Shown here: one piece after another, positions 42,401-57,400 of the stretch
Layout of the letters: each line of letters opens with the position of its first letter
Numbering within the stretch: position 1 is the stretch's first letter
Position numbers and translations under genes: made by a program
From: Proales similis
Lineage: Eukaryota; Rotifera; Eurotatoria; Ploima; Proalidae
DNA: 64,000 nt
Direction: 5' to 3'
Assembly (NCBI GenBank): GCA_019059635.1
Contig: JAGVRJ010000001.1
Coordinates: 2,294,001 to 2,358,000, forward strand
The notes under the pieces: model-generated
What the model was told of the DNA's origin: nothing
The model's input: the letters and a program-made list of their open reading frames with translations, nothing else
Databases searched by the model: none

Positions 42401-45400
42401 GGCCAAGAAGTCACAGTGAACGTGAGCTGCTTTCTGATCGACAAAGCGAGGTAGGCAGTTTTCAAAGCAATAGGTCCTGTGCCCAATCTTTGAGCTGGAA
42501 ATTCGAAATTTAAAAGATTCGACGACATAATCAACATTGAGATTGATCACTCGCACACACACAAGATTGTGGTTAGAGCTCAGGGAAGCGGGTGCTCGAT
42601 CGTATCTGATCCGGCTATTGGCTCACTGGTCGACTTTGGAACTCAGTTTAGCGGAGCAGTGGTCAAGCGAACAATCATGCTGACGAACAAGAGCACAAGA
42701 CAACAGAGCCTGAGCTTCTTTCCAGAAGGCGTCAGCTCTACAAGGCCCACCAAGAAGGAGCTTGTCCAGGAAAAGAACAAACAGGGCGCGCTCGCTTCGG
42801 CTGCCAATACCACTTTTAAAATTGTGCCCAATAGAGTGGAGTTGTACGCCAATCAGAGCAAAGAAATTGTGATCGAGGGCTACGGATCCAAGCCGCATTT
42901 AATCGAGGAAGCGTTCAATTGCTTTTCGATTATTGGCAAAACGAGCGGAAAAGACCGAATAATGAACTTTAAGGTCAAATGTGAGTTTGTCGCGCCTGTC
43001 ATCTCATTCTCAACCAAATCGCTTCGCTTCAGAGCCGAACAAGTAAGTAGAGGCTGTTTTTCGTTTCTCTTGATTCCTTTAAAATGCTTCCATGTACAAT
43101 AGACGGCCGGCAGCCAACTGAGCAAGCCCTCGCCTCAAGAGATTTTCATTTCCAACATTTCTTCGCTTGACATCACCGCTCAGCTAAAATGTCAGAGCCC
43201 GTTCGTATTCGTTCAAAATGACCAGCAAGTTACTCGCGAGCTCGTGCTCAAACTCGCCCGAAGCGAGTCTGAGTCTATTAGGGTTCTGTTCGACACTTCA
43301 TTCAAAGTCGATTTGCACAACGAGACAATCAACGCTCGCATGCAAATATTCTACGAAGAGCATCAGCAACAGGTAGATGAGCCGCGCTTCTCTCTGGTGT
43401 CTCTCACCTCTAACTTGGTTTGACCAAGGACGAAATCGAGCTTCTGGGCGAAATTTACTTTCCCAATCTGCACATCTCAGCGGACACGGTCGATTTCGGT
43501 TGCATCCTGAACGAGACCGAGTGCGTGGAAAAAGTCAAGTTGACCAACGTTAGTCCGATACCGGTCAAGTACCGTTGGTTTTTTGCGATCAACAGCGAGA
43601 CTGTGAAGCGAATCGCCCGATCTGCTTACTTAAAGCCGGAGCTGAGCGACTCGAGCAAGCAGTCGATCCAGGACACATTGTCAAGCGACGAGAACTACGA
43701 TTCAGACAAAGAGCTGCCCAGGATCGAGGAAGTGTTCGACATGGCGCCCATATTCGGCATCATTCAGCCTGGCGATAGCCAAGAGCTCTCGGTTACTTTT
43801 TTCGGCCACAAGGAGATTATGGCCGAAGCGCAGGCGGTCTGCGAAGTCGAAAACGGTCCCCAGTACGCGCTGCAGATCAGAGGACAAGCGTCAGAGCTCA
43901 ACTACGAGCTGAGCGAGAGAGTGATTGATCTCGGCCATGTTGTAAGTTGCAGTTGCGCTCTACCGATCAGTTCAGTCATTTTGGAGCTAATTTCTGCTTC
44001 GAAAGCCATTTGACGAAGAGAGTGAGGCGTTCGTGAGCATTCGCAACACGGGCAAGGTCGATCTGGTTTACAACATGACTAGCAGTGACCAGCCGTCGTC
44101 CGAAGTCGAGCAAATGCAATCAGTCCCGTCTCAGGTATTTAAATGTCCTTGAAATACCCAATTCAGCCAAATTGAACCGATTGGCAACAGGGCGTGGTCG
44201 AGTCGGACAAGATCGTCACAATTGTGATCAAATACACACCAGGCGTGCCGGGCCAGTTTAAAAAGAAGCTTCGACTGCAAATATCGCACTTTGCTCCCGA
44301 GGAGGTGATCATCACTGGACACGCGTCTTTTGTCCACTTGATGTTCGATTTACCGCGGTTCGAGGATGTCGACTATCGGAAAATACGTCAAGTAAGAGAA
44401 GTCAATATTCAAATTGATTAGCTTTGCAGCAGCTAACTCTCTGTTTTATCTAGACTGCGTGTGCTAATCTGAAGCAAATCGAGCCGAGTCCGTCTGAGTC
44501 CGTTGATGCAAACGTATGTCGTTTGACACAAGATAGCGATTGGCTTGCGCCCGTCTTAACCGTCGTCATTTAGGAATTTCCGAACGAGCAGCAAATTCAA
44601 ATCGAATTGGACCGAGTCAAAGTGGACCAGTTTGTGAGAGAGAATCAGACGGTCAACAGCGAGCAAGAGACGAACAAAGAAATTCAGCCGACCGCCGGAG
44701 AGAGTGTGAGAACTTCGGCTGATCACAGTTCGACTACTTCAAGCAGCCGCCGCAAGCCGCGTGCTCGACTACTCGAGTACGAGCTAGACTTTGGCCACGT
44801 CATTCTCGGCACGGTCAAGACTCATGTGGTGCAAGTGTCGAATGTTGGCCGACTGCTGGCCAGCTTTGATGTTGAGCGTCAGAATTTCTCCAAGACCGGC
44901 TTTCTTGTCGACTTGGAGAAAGTCAAGAACCTGCCTTGTGACCAGTCGATTCAGTTCGTGGTCACATTTGATCCCAGAGGAGCCAATCTGAGCCTTGGAC
45001 CAGTCGAGCACAAAATTCCGTTCAAAGTGAGTCAGTCGTGCTTGCTTCCGGCGTTCGCCTTTTTTATTCGGCTTCGTCAAAGGTACATGGCGGACCTTTG
45101 CTGAGCATCAAAGTTAAAGCAAACGTCACCATGCCCGACCTGCAGATATCGAGCGACTTTGTCGAGTTCGGCGAGGTTGTTTGCGGCGAGTGCAAAATAG
45201 TCACCGTTCAGCTCTACAACCACAAGGAAGTGAGATGCGACTGGGCGGCGGCCTACGTGCCGCAAAAAGAGGACAAGTTCACGCCAATGCATCTGAAGAG
45301 GAGGAAAAAGCAAGAAAGCGAGCAGAAGCCGAGACTGTTCGAGATCATGCCGCCGACCGGCAGTCTGTTGCCGTTTCAAAGGACAAACATTCAAATCAAG

Positions 45401-48400
45401 TTCATGCCCAACGAGGAGGTTAGCAGCTAGTTCGCTCTTGTCGATTTTGCACTGATTCTGAAAGATGCGCTCTAGAAATTGTTTGAAGAGAGAGTGATAA
45501 TCCGCATGTCGCAGAGCAGCCAGCGTCTGATGATTCTATGCAAAGGCCACGGCCTCGAGCCTCGCGTCGAATTCTCCAAGAACTCGATTGAATTCGAGCC
45601 CATTTTGCCGCACAGTGTCGGCGACGAGCAGGAGGTCAAAATCACTAATCCGTGCCCTTATCCGGTCGAGATCTACAATCTCGAATTCGACAAGGAGTAT
45701 CTCGAAGAAGAGAAAATCCTGCGCGTCATCAAAGGCTACGACGAGCTCAATACTCTGCTGCTTCCACCGCGCAAGCCGGGCGAAAAGCTTCCCAACGAGC
45801 TCTATCAGTATTTTGACGGTAAATCACCTGACCGATGCCGTTGCGATCAGCTCATTGGTACTCGATCTCTTTTAGACCAGCTGAAGAAACTTGAAGAAGA
45901 GGAGAAGCGGCAGAAACAGGCACTCAGCTCAGAGGCGGGTACCAGTCTGAACGACGATTTGTGTAAGCGTCTCGTCAAAGTGCTTATTGCGCTGAGCGAA
46001 ACGAATCATAACCAATTTGAAATGAATTTAGCCACAATCAAAGCGGAAGAGTCGAACGGAACTCAGGGAGGCGAGCGTCCCTCGGATTTGCCAACGAGTC
46101 AAAAGAGCGCATCAGGCGAAGAAGTAAAGAAGGGAAGCGCGTCAGGAGTCGGAGAGCTGGAGAAGAACCCGGTATTTGACTCGATTGCTCGCTACCTGGG
46201 CATTGACCTGTCGGCCGAGGGACAAGCGGCGCGCAATCGAAGAGGAATCGCGATCATTGTAAACGGGTCACCTCTGAGTGGCAAGAGCCAAGCGTCAGTA
46301 GCCCTAGCCAAACACTACGAATGCGCTCTGCTGACCATTGACGGCATAATCACCGAAGCAATTGCGACCGGCACCTCATCGGCTGCTGCCAAGGCCCGTC
46401 AGTTGTGCGCAGAGCAGGCGAGCAAAGTAGCCGAAGAAGCCAAGCTTTTAGAACAGTCCAAGCCGAGCGCAAATGCGGCCGGGCTCAGTATGGAAGCGCT
46501 TGCCCAGCATTCGATCAATCGTGAGTAAAATGTTGACTCAACTCATCTGAGCCTCTTTCTAGCTAATAATCTTCAAAAGACGGAGCTTTGGGTGGACAAG
46601 CCGGCAGCAAGAGGACTTCTGTGGCTGGCGACTCGCACACAAATTTAAAAGGAGGCGGCAAGAAGAAGAACGAAAGCTCCAACCAAGAGCAGAACTCGGC
46701 CCAGCCGTCCTCGCCACAGCCGTTGTCGGGTCCAATTGCGAGGAAATTGAGCATTGGCTCAAACTTTTTCAGTCAAGAGGACGGCTACATGAGCACAGTG
46801 CTGCCCGAGGACGTAATTGTCGATCTTCTCAACGAGCGCTTTCAATTGTCCGACTGCCATCGAGGAATTGTGATCGACGGCCTTGAGACTCTGTTTGCTC
46901 AGAACTACTTGCTGGCCGCTTCGTCCGTTTTGAAGGCGTTTAACAACCGCCGCTTCATCTACTGTGTCACGCTCAAGTCCGACTACGTCAAGTACAAGGA
47001 GCGAATAAATCGCATCAACGAAGAAAAGCGTAAGCCAATCACAGCATCAGTTTTTCATCCAAAATCTCATTTATTTTGCTTTTTAAAGAAATGGAACTGA
47101 AACGGCAACTGATCGAAGAGCAGCAACAAATTGAAGAAATGGACGAAGAAGAGTATAATCGGCTGACACCGAACAGAGCGCGCAAAGTAGACGCTCACTT
47201 GCTTGAATTGAAGAAGCAGCGATTCGAACGTATCGAGGCCGAGCGCCGAGAGAAAGAGAGGGAACGTTTGGAGAAGCAGGAAGAACTCGAGCAGCAAGCC
47301 AAACTAGAAGAGGAAAAGAAAAAGAAGAAGAAAGGCCCCGGAGACAAGAAAACGCTGACGTCGTCCACGCCGGCCGCTGGACAGAATGGCAAGCCTGCTG
47401 GCGGCAAAGAGAGCAGAGCAAATGGTGGAGCGTCGCAGCAGACAGGCGCCGTTTCTGATCGGCCCGGCACCAATCTAGGCTCTGAAGACACAGAAAAAGT
47501 GAAAAAGCACGTGAACAAATCACAGCCGCCTACGATCGGTGAAGAGATGACTGTGATTGAGGAGGAAGAGGTCAAGGAGAAAAGCATCGATCCAGAGGAA
47601 GAGAAACGAATCGAGGCCGAGCGTCTCTTGCAGCAGCGATTTAAAACCTACGACGCATTCTATCGGGACATAATCAGTCTCATGGAGGCGTGGGATCGTA
47701 GCCAATGCAACATTTACCGGCATCACTCTCCTTCGGACAAGTCGGAGCTCGACGAGCAGTCTTTGGGCAATCGAAAGAAGAAAGACCTGAAGAGTAAGCG
47801 ATCCATTGCCTTAGTCCGCCAATTAAGCAATCCGTCTGACGCGAATTCGTTTCAGAGGAGAAAAAAGAAAGAGCTGAGGGGGAGGTCAAGTCGAGTAAAA
47901 TCGACTCGGCCGCTGATCTTTCCGAAAAGGTAGCTTTTTATCTTTTAAAAGATTCAATACTTTTTCCTTTAAAAGCTGTTTCTTCAGCCCGAAGAAGAGT
48001 CGAGCTCAGCGCAGACCGAAGAGAAAAAGCCCGACTTGATGAAAGAGGACGGCATCGGTGTTCCCAACTTGATAATCGAAAACGTCTACGCCTTTAATCT
48101 GAGCGAAATACACAAGCACGAGAAGCTGCCGTCTGTGAACGAGGTGTTGGACGGAATGGGAGTTGGGCCACGTGGACCTCCAATTCCGCCTCCGGCCTCA
48201 TTCAGCGTCATTCCCTATCCTGTGCACAGAGTGGCCCCGCCCGGAGCCGAATACAGCAACTACGAGTTTGTGACCAACGATGAAAACGATCCGTAAATGA
48301 CCAGTTTTCCTCACTTCCTTTATCTGCCTATTGGCTAATGTTTCATTTACTCTTCGTAAAGGAACTTGCAAGCCGGCGAGAAGACAACCAAAGAGCTCTC

Positions 48401-51400
48401 GCCGATTCTAGACCTGAGTGGAGTGGAAGGCGAGAAGACGCCCGAGAATGTCAACTCGTCCAAAGGTGCCCGGAATTCCCGTTCGACCAAAACGAGTAAG
48501 TCATTGAGCCGAGAGAGGGAAAGCCAGTGTTTTATTAACGAGTATCTAAAGACAATTCAGCGCGAGTGGAGCCACGCTCCGAGACAAGCGGCGGAAGACG
48601 AACAAGCGGTGGAGCTGGAGGCGACAAGCGGCGCCCAGAATCAAGGAGCAAACGTGAATCGCTTCCCTCGCCGAGCAATCGAGCCGGCTCAAGTGGCCTG
48701 AGCGAGAAAAAGTCCGAGACTGAGAACGCAGACGGCCGGGCTTCTGTAGACGGTGGCAGCAGTCTGGACAAGCGAGGTCTCAAGCTGCGCCGGTTCCGAT
48801 GGGTCATCCCTGCCCACGGAGAGGTCAATCTTCGCATAAGGTTCTCGTCTGAAGAGTCGGGACAGTTCGATCAGACGCTTAATTTCGAAATACTTGGCAC
48901 TCGTCGACGTTATCAACTGCATTGCCGAGGCGTTTGCACGTTTCCAAGCATCAGTCGAGAGCCCAGGTGACTTGATAGCCAACTCCTCTAGCCGAACGAG
49001 TTAAACAATTATGTGAAGGAATGTGTTCGCGTCGAGAGTACGGAGCAAGGAGGCTAACGAAATAGTGAAAAAGAAATTCATTTTGGACGACGACCTATTT
49101 GATTTTGGCCCATTGCTGGTCGGCCTGAATCAAGAACGGTGCAGAGAGGGGCAGTTTCCGGACTACTACGAAGAGTTCAAAATAGTGAATGTTTCGCCGA
49201 TGAACGCCGAAGTTAACTTTTGCTTTGCCGAAGAAGGCAACGAAAAAGTCGACTGCTTCTACTTGGAGCCCAACGAGCTCAGTCTACGACCAAATGAAAC
49301 GAAGGTAAGTTTTTTGTGATGGATCTCGGTTCGGCCAGTTTGCTCTAATCGATCGCGCAAGACTCTGAAAGTATACGCCGTGCCCAAAGAGAGCCGCGAG
49401 TACAGCGAGACGCTCATATGCTGCATAAAAGACAATCCGGAGCCGATCACATTCAAACTGAGATGCTACGGGCAAAAGCCAGAGCTCGAGCTCGACCGCA
49501 AAGAGTTCAGCTTCAAGCAAGTTCTCTTGCACAGGTTCGTTCTTGTCTTCTTCTCTTGCCACAGTTTCAAGCAAAGCAAACTGACTAAAATTAAATATTT
49601 AAAGAAAAGAGAGCAGCGAGATACTCGTCTCCAACAAGACAATGATTCCCGTTCAGTGGAAACTTGACGGCCTTGATGCGCTCGGCGAAGAGTTCTTGTG
49701 CAATCAGAGCTCGGGCATAATAGAGCCGTTGTCGTCGTTCAAGCTTTTGCTTCACTTTCGTCCTCTCAAGCCGATGACCATCACTGCAAAAGACAAGAAA
49801 AACTTAAAGCTCCTTGTCTCGTCCGTGGACAGCTTCCTGGGCTTCATCGAGAACCACACAATCTTGCTCACAGCCGAGGCGTATGACGTCGCGCTAGAAA
49901 TCAATCTGCCGAAAGGAAACGACGGCGGTGTCGACTTTGGCTGCGTGAGAGTGAACAACGAGACCAAGCTGAACTGCACTCTAAAGAACAAAGGCAAATA
50001 TCCGATCAAATTCAGGCAAGTCCAATGAGGTCGGTCAGCGAGTTGCATTTCTAATATTTCTCTCAGATTCCTCACCGAGTCGTACAGCGCCGAAACACAG
50101 GAGCTGCTCAAATATCTTGTCATATCGCCAGTGAACGGAGACTTGGCCGGCACGTCAGACCGCAACTCACAGGCCGTACCAGTCACTGTAAGTAGAATGT
50201 CTCACTCTCCTGCGCCCCTGAAGAGACAATAAAAATTGGCCAATTAAGCTGAGCTTGTGTCCAAAGCGTGAGATTCACGTAAAAGATGCCACCGTAATCA
50301 AATGCCAAATTGTGGAGCCGTCCGTCTCAGACCAGGGCATCATAATCGCAAACATTCCGATCAAACTCTCGGCCAAGGCTCTCCTTAGCAAGTAAGCAGC
50401 AACACTGCTTTCACTGTCTTTTCGTCTTTGCTTCATTCAAATTGGAATTTATTCGCCAGATTCAACATTGTGCCCAACAGAGAGATAAACTTCGGCGCCA
50501 TTGCACTCAACTCAAAGCGAATGGAGAAGATGATTATTGAGAACAAGGGCGAGTTTGAATTCAAGTTCTCGATCGTAAAAAATTCATCTGAATCATCGAA
50601 CAAGTCGCCGTCAAAGTAAGTGAAACGAACAACAAACTCGGCTAATCGATCGTCAGTCGCATGTCCTTCATAATCACATTCTTTGCTTTTTAATATTCCC
50701 ACTCTGCATGCGAGCGACTAAACTGTTTTATTTCTGTTTGGCTTTGCAAGTCAAAACACCAAAGTCGCCAGCAATACCCTCGGTGGCACTACAAGCCGAA
50801 TGAGCTTGGCCAAAGTGAGAAGCAGTGCCGTGAGCCGGAATAAGTCCAGCTCGCGTCGCAGCTCACAAAGGTAGACCCAACTCGACGCCTAGCCTGACCC
50901 GGTCCCTTCCATCTCTTTAACTTGCCTCTGTGTTTGTCTCTCTTTCTCTCTCTTTCTCCTTGTATCGGTGTGAAGCCTTAGTCTGTGACCATTTTCAATC
51001 TCTATATCGGAGACCATTCCTCCGATCTCGCTGTCTCTATCCATTCTCCTTTACCAGCTCATTCTATTGCCGTTTAGCTCCTGTCTGGCTTTTGACTTGC
51101 CTCTAATCGATTCGCTTATCAAGGGAGGTGTTCATTAATCCTGGCCGTTTCCAGACCGGCGTGTTCACTGTCACTCCGGCCTATGGCATTCCGATGGAAA
51201 ATGGCCATCAGGTCGTGCAGATCGAATGTGCTGCTGACACGCCGGGCGTCTTCACTGAGGACATTTGCATCGACATCACTGACAGAGACCTGAGCGTTTA
51301 TCCCAACGGAATACCCTACAGACTTCGCGCCGAGGTCGTCGCTCCTCACCTGCAATTTTCAAACGAAATATTCGAGGAGCACACAATCATATCCAGCTCG

Positions 51401-54400
51401 CGGCAGTTTGAGTCCAAACTCGTAAGCTCGCTCAAGCTCTTGCTCCAGTCTTCAAAAGTGAGCAATTTTTCACGTTTTCAGATGGGCCTCGGAGTCTACG
51501 CCGAACTGGACAAAAAGTTCTTTTTCAACAACGTGATTGTGGGACGATGTGCCAAGGCCCGTTTCAAGATGATCAACACAAACAAGGTGAGTTGTGCTCA
51601 ACTGCCGCTAGTTGTCGACAATGCCTCAACTGCCCAACGTCGTTCAGATTCCGATCGATCTATCGCTGAGTCTCAAAGTGAGCAGTTCGAAAGGCGGTCG
51701 GACGCCGGCCGACGGTGCGTTTGAACTCGAGCCGAATCGAATTCACTTGGAGGCGCATTCGAACGCTTTTGCTACCGTCAGCTTCAAGCCGACCGCAATG
51801 GTTGCGTACAATGCTCAATTTGAGGCGGCCCTGGACACGACCGCTTCATCGGCGGCCAGCCAGCAGAGAAGTCAGACGATCAGCTTTGACATCAGCGGAG
51901 AAGGCAATCTGCCTCGATTCTCCATATTGAAGCCGTCGGTCCGGAATCAGCGCGGTCAGGCGCTCATGCTCTTCAAACGGTGCGTGATCAATCAGCAGGA
52001 CGTCCAGCCGCTGGTCTTGCTCAACAACGGCACTTTGCCGGCCAAGGTCAATCTAAGCCTGCAAGACCCGGACAATGCGTTTAGAATCGTTGCCGAGTCG
52101 AGCGTAAGATCGAGCTTCGTTATGAGCAAGAGTCAATCGGCGAGCGTCAGCTCAATTGTGCTCGAACCCGACTCGCAAGCTTCGCTTCGGGTCATTTGCT
52201 CACCGAGCAGCGTGCAGCCATATCAGGGCTCGATCGAGTTGACTGTGGTCGACAATGAATTTGAGAACACGATAGTTCAGCTGATTGGCGAAGGCTACAG
52301 CCAGGACGTGCTGCTGGAAAACTTGCACTCGGTCGATCGGTCGAGCTTGCTGAGTCAGAATACAATCGAAGACTTGCTTGCCGACGAGGAGATTTGTGCG
52401 CTGAAGAACAATGAAATCGACTTTGGCGATTTGTTTTTGAACGACAAAAAGCAGCTGCTGTTGAGTCTGAGGAACCAGAGCAGTTCGAACTGCTACAGAT
52501 TCGAGTGGCCCGCTGAAAACTCGCCCGTCTGCTTTTCACCTCGAGTGGGCCATCTGCATGCAAACTGCACCAAAGACGTTACAGTTACATTTCAGTCGGC
52601 TGAGTCGATCACGCTGTTCAAGAAAGCGTTCAAGTGCGAGCTGAACAAAATCACTTTTGAGCAGCCGATTAACGAAGTAAAAGACTGGGACGACAGAATG
52701 ATGAGCGTCAAGTGGGTGAATGAACTGGTGTCCGCAGGCGAGGAACAAAACACGACCATAAACGAAGAGAGTTCGATGAATCAGTTCAGCGCGCGTCCTG
52801 ACGCGGAGAAGAAAATCATTCGTCGCAAAGTAGTCGAAAGCGAGCCAGAGCCGGCGTTCAGCAAACAAGAAGAAGACCCGAGCGAGCTCGCCTTGCTGGT
52901 TAGCGCTGTCTGTGACCAATGCAAGAGCAAATGTTCAGAGACCAGCGTCAGGTTCAAGGACACGCTCATGCTCCAGACCCGAGTCTACGAGTAAGCTTCG
53001 GATACCAGTCTAATCTGCACCGACTCTTGATCACTAATTTTGTCGATTAGAATCGAGCTCATCAACAAGGGCCGAGTTGGCTTCGACTACAGATGGAACG
53101 TGTCAATGGAGGATCCGCGCGTGCCGTTCAAAGATCTCGTCGAACTGGCTGCCGACAGTCCAGACAGAATGGACTCACCACCTCCAGCGCAAGTGAATGC
53201 TAAAGGACCTCGAGCTGCGGGCGACAACAGCGGCTCGTCGCCAACGCGTCGATCGAACAAAGAAGGGAGAAAAGAAGCCGGCAATTCCAAAACGAATGTG
53301 GTTGCCAACAAGAGAAGCAGCCGCGAGAGCTCAGAGGACGCTGCTAGCAAAGCCAACAATCGATCAAACAAGACAACCACCAAACGAGGAGAAAGAGACA
53401 AGTCGGCTCGTTCGCTCGAGTCCGAAGCCGAAGTGAAGAAGAGCGACGCCTTTTTAGGAGATACCAACACAGGAGAAAACTCACGCCCACAGTCGAGAGC
53501 CGATCAGGTTCGTGCTCAGTCCTCTTTGAGCCAATACGCGCCGAGTACGATCGCCGAAACCGGCTACCTGCCATTCAGCATGAATCCTTCATTCGGACGA
53601 CTAGAGGCCGGAAAGGGTGTCAAGGTCCAAGTGAAATTCTCGCCACTCGACCTGAACGAGTATCAGGCCAGAGTGCAGTGTCTTATTGAAGGACAGAGCT
53701 CGGACGAGATTGAGAACCCTGGGCCGACAATTGTGGTCAGAGGCAAAGGCCTGCTGCCGTACTGTCATTTTGACCTTGAGGAATCAGATTACATCAGCTC
53801 GGGACGTCGACAGCCACCTCTACTTGCCGGTCTTGGTCTAGATCCCAACACGCGGGTTATTGAGTTCTCGTCCATTGGACATGCAAGTCGAGTTGTCAAG
53901 CGCTTTGAAGTCATTAACCCGACCAACATCGACTACGACTACGAATGGGTGAGAGAGAGAGCGGACGCGATCGAGGCGCAAAGTGAAAGTCTATTCGAGT
54001 GCCGCACGCCACGAGGAATGATCTTGTGCGGACGCAAAACTGAGATGAGCTTCGAGTTCGAGCCAAAGCAAACAGCAGGCACATACGAAAGTAGTTGGCG
54101 CTTCAATTTGCCAAAATTCAACATCAGCCTTCCGTTCTTGCTGGTGGGACACGTGAACGAGCCCAAAGTGAGGTTTGAGCGCTCGCACATCTTCTTCAGG
54201 CCATTGCTGGTTGGCTACACGGCACACGAGGCGATCAAGCTGATAAACGAGGAGTCGATTCCGGTCCAGTTTGAGTTTGAGCAAAGCTCGTGCTACACAG
54301 AAGCCAGAGCTGCTGTCCTTACACCGGAGCCGTACAGCGGCACTCTGGCACCAAACTCGTCGACCGAGATTCGACTCGGATTCCAAGCTCGCGACTGCCG

Positions 54401-57400
54401 TGTGCACAATTTCAATCTAAAGTGCTTGCTGGCCAATACGAGCAAAGAGCTGAGACTCAATGTGAAAGGTGAGGCGTTCAAAATGGAGACGCGTCTGTTC
54501 TGCGAAGACAGCACCAACCCTCAGCAGCCCAATCAAATGATCGAGCTGTCCTCCGAGAACGTGAACGAAATTCACATGGGCCACGTAGAACGAAACGAAA
54601 TGAGCGTGCACAACCTGGTGGTTGCCAACGAGGGGAAGCATTGCTGCACCTTTGAATGGCTGCTCAGCGCTCCGTCCCCGAGCGAACTAGACTGCTTCAG
54701 CATCGAGCCGAGCCAGGGCCAAATAGAGCCCGGAGACCGGCGATCGTGTGTATTGCGCTACGTGGCCAGACTAGAGAGACCGACGTTGGCCAATTTGAAG
54801 CTGAGCGTCGAGAACGGCAACTCCTATCACATTCATTTGGACGGCATGGGAGTCCAGCCGGATCTAAAGTTTCCGTTCGAACGGCACAATTTCGGCGTTA
54901 CGTTCGTGCACAGGGAAGACGTGATCAAACAGAGCAGTGTGCCGTTCGTGCTCAGCAACCTGGGCAGACGCGACATAAGCGTTGTTTGTTTGACCGACCT
55001 CACCAGTTCGCCCTTTCAACTCGACTGGAAGCATTTGGTGCTAACCGCAGGACAGAGTCTGAGCGGCAAAGAGAGCCGCATTGTGTTCGCGCCCAAGAGA
55101 GTGGGCAAATACAGAACAGAGCTTGAATTTGAGATAAACGGCCTTCACAAGCGAACTGTTCACCTCGAAGCAGAGGCCGCCCACCCTCGCATTGAGCTCG
55201 TCGACTTGAAGAACAAAACCGTCAACTTGGGCACAATCAGCTCGGAGCAGAATAGCCGACGCAGTTTCAAGATCATAAACAGAAGCGAAGCGTCCGTGGA
55301 CTTTGAGCTATTGATCGAGCCAAAGAGCCAGGCACTGGTCGAGAACGCCAACGTACTGCAGCTGAAGCCGTGCGGCAGAATTTCGCTCAAGCCGAACGAG
55401 CAGTGCGAAGTGGTCGCCCGATTTGAGCCAAAATGCGGCCGAGTGCCCAAGTTTGCCGAGAACGTCTACGTAAAGCATGAGGGCGAGCTGTTCACCCTGT
55501 GCACTCTGCAGGGCGCGTGTCAAGGCTACAAGATAAACTTGGAGGCGGACACGCTCCCTTTCGGCGCAGTCGGCCAGAATTGCTCGGTCAAAAAGCGAAT
55601 TGTGATGTTCAACGACGGCGACATAGGCGCCAGCTTCAGATGGGACGACAAGTCGATGAGGCCCGAGTTCAGCATTGAGCCCAAGCTCGGCTATATTTCG
55701 CCTCAAATGCAAGTGTCGTTCGATGTCACATTTACGCCTCGAGAGCTGAGCGCCGAGATTCGCAAGCCGATCAAATGCGATGTGGAGGGCCTCAAGTCAC
55801 CGCTTGTTCTCAATCTGGTCGGCTCTTGTGTACAGATTCAGGCGCAGCGCGAAACGTTCAATTTCGAAGCAAGTGTGCGACAGCGCGAGAGCAAAATGAT
55901 CACCTTGACCAATCGAACAAGCGCCACGTGGCGTCTGAAGCCAGTCGTCGAAGGCGAATACTTTTCCGGCCTCGAGTCGTTTGTGGTCGAGGCCCAGAGG
56001 AGCGCCTCTTACGAGGTCGTCTATTATCCGCTGCGAATGACAAGCAGCTCAGAGGGCTCAAAGAAACACTCCGGCTCTGTGTTCTTTTCTCTTCCGGACG
56101 GCACTGGCCTGCTTTACAATCTTCAGGGCACCGCCAATCCGCCCAAGCCGCTGGGCAAAGTAAGCAGGGACGTTGCTGTCAAGGCCGAGCACGTCGAGGT
56201 CTGTAGTCCTTATCCGTTAACGTTCAATTAAAGATAAAATCTAATGAAAAATGTTCAAGATTCTTAAAGTGCCGAATTGGCTTAAACGGCCACAACGATT
56301 CAGAGTGACGTTTGAGCAGAACAAGCCGGAGAAAACAGAGAGCGCCACTCTGTTCAAAGGCCACGAGTACATCGATGTGCCGGCCAGCGGCGAGAAAGAA
56401 TACAAACTGGCGTTCTACGCGCACAAAGAAAATCTCTATTCGATCAAGGTTGTATTCAAGAACGAGCAGAGCGGCGAGTATTGCTTTTACGAGGTGGCAC
56501 TTCGTTCGGTTCGAGTGGGCGCATTGAAAACAATCGAACTGAACACCCAAGTGCGAAGAGCCGTCTCGCATCTAATTCACCTGAAAAATCCCCTGTCCAG
56601 TTCGGTGAACTTTTTGGCCAACTGCTCAAACACGAACGAAATCCTCTTGCCGGACACGTTTCAGATTCCGGCCCAGGGCGAGGTGAGTGCCGCTTTCTTA
56701 CTTTTAATCCCATCGCAAACTAAGAGGTTTGCGTGCGCAGGGTCACTTCAAAATTGAGTATTTGCCTACGCGAGCCGGCGAGTCAAAATGCAAACTTGAG
56801 CTAAACGCCAACGAGCTGGGCATCTATACGTACGATTTGAATTTGAAAGCGACTCCGGCCACCAATGAGCGGCCGATCTATTTCAAGACCTATTTCGGTT
56901 CCTCGCAGACTCAGACAATCAAATTCATAAATTTCTACCGGCAAAAGACCGACTACACTGTGAAGGTGAGATTTTCGAGTTGGTCTGGCTGAGAACAAAA
57001 TTAACCCTATTGCTCCTTTCCAAGATTGACAACAGTCACTTCAAAGCTGACAAGACTGTGACGGCTGCGCCAAGTCAAGTGCCGAGCGGAATCGAGGTAT
57101 CGTTCGACGTCACTTACGAGCCGAACACGCCATGCGATTCGATGACGTCGCTGCGTCTCAGCTCGACAATGGGCGACGACTATGTGTTCCCTCTGCACGG
57201 CAATTGCCAAGCGCCAAAGCCACAAGGTCCCCACTCGATTCGAGCCGGTTCGTCGATCACAATACCGTTCAAGAACGTGTTCGCTGCTCAAACTAATTTT
57301 GTGTTTGCGATCGATAATCCGCTCTTTCATGTCACTAAGCCGAGCGAGACGATCAAGCCAGGACAAATACACAAGATAATGGTGGGCTTCGACGGAAGTG

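Noticed and set aside
53087-53470. Long minus-strand open frames opposite HYDIN exons
   Set aside because: They mirror the Ser/Arg/Lys codon bias of HYDIN and have no homology-like features; shadows.
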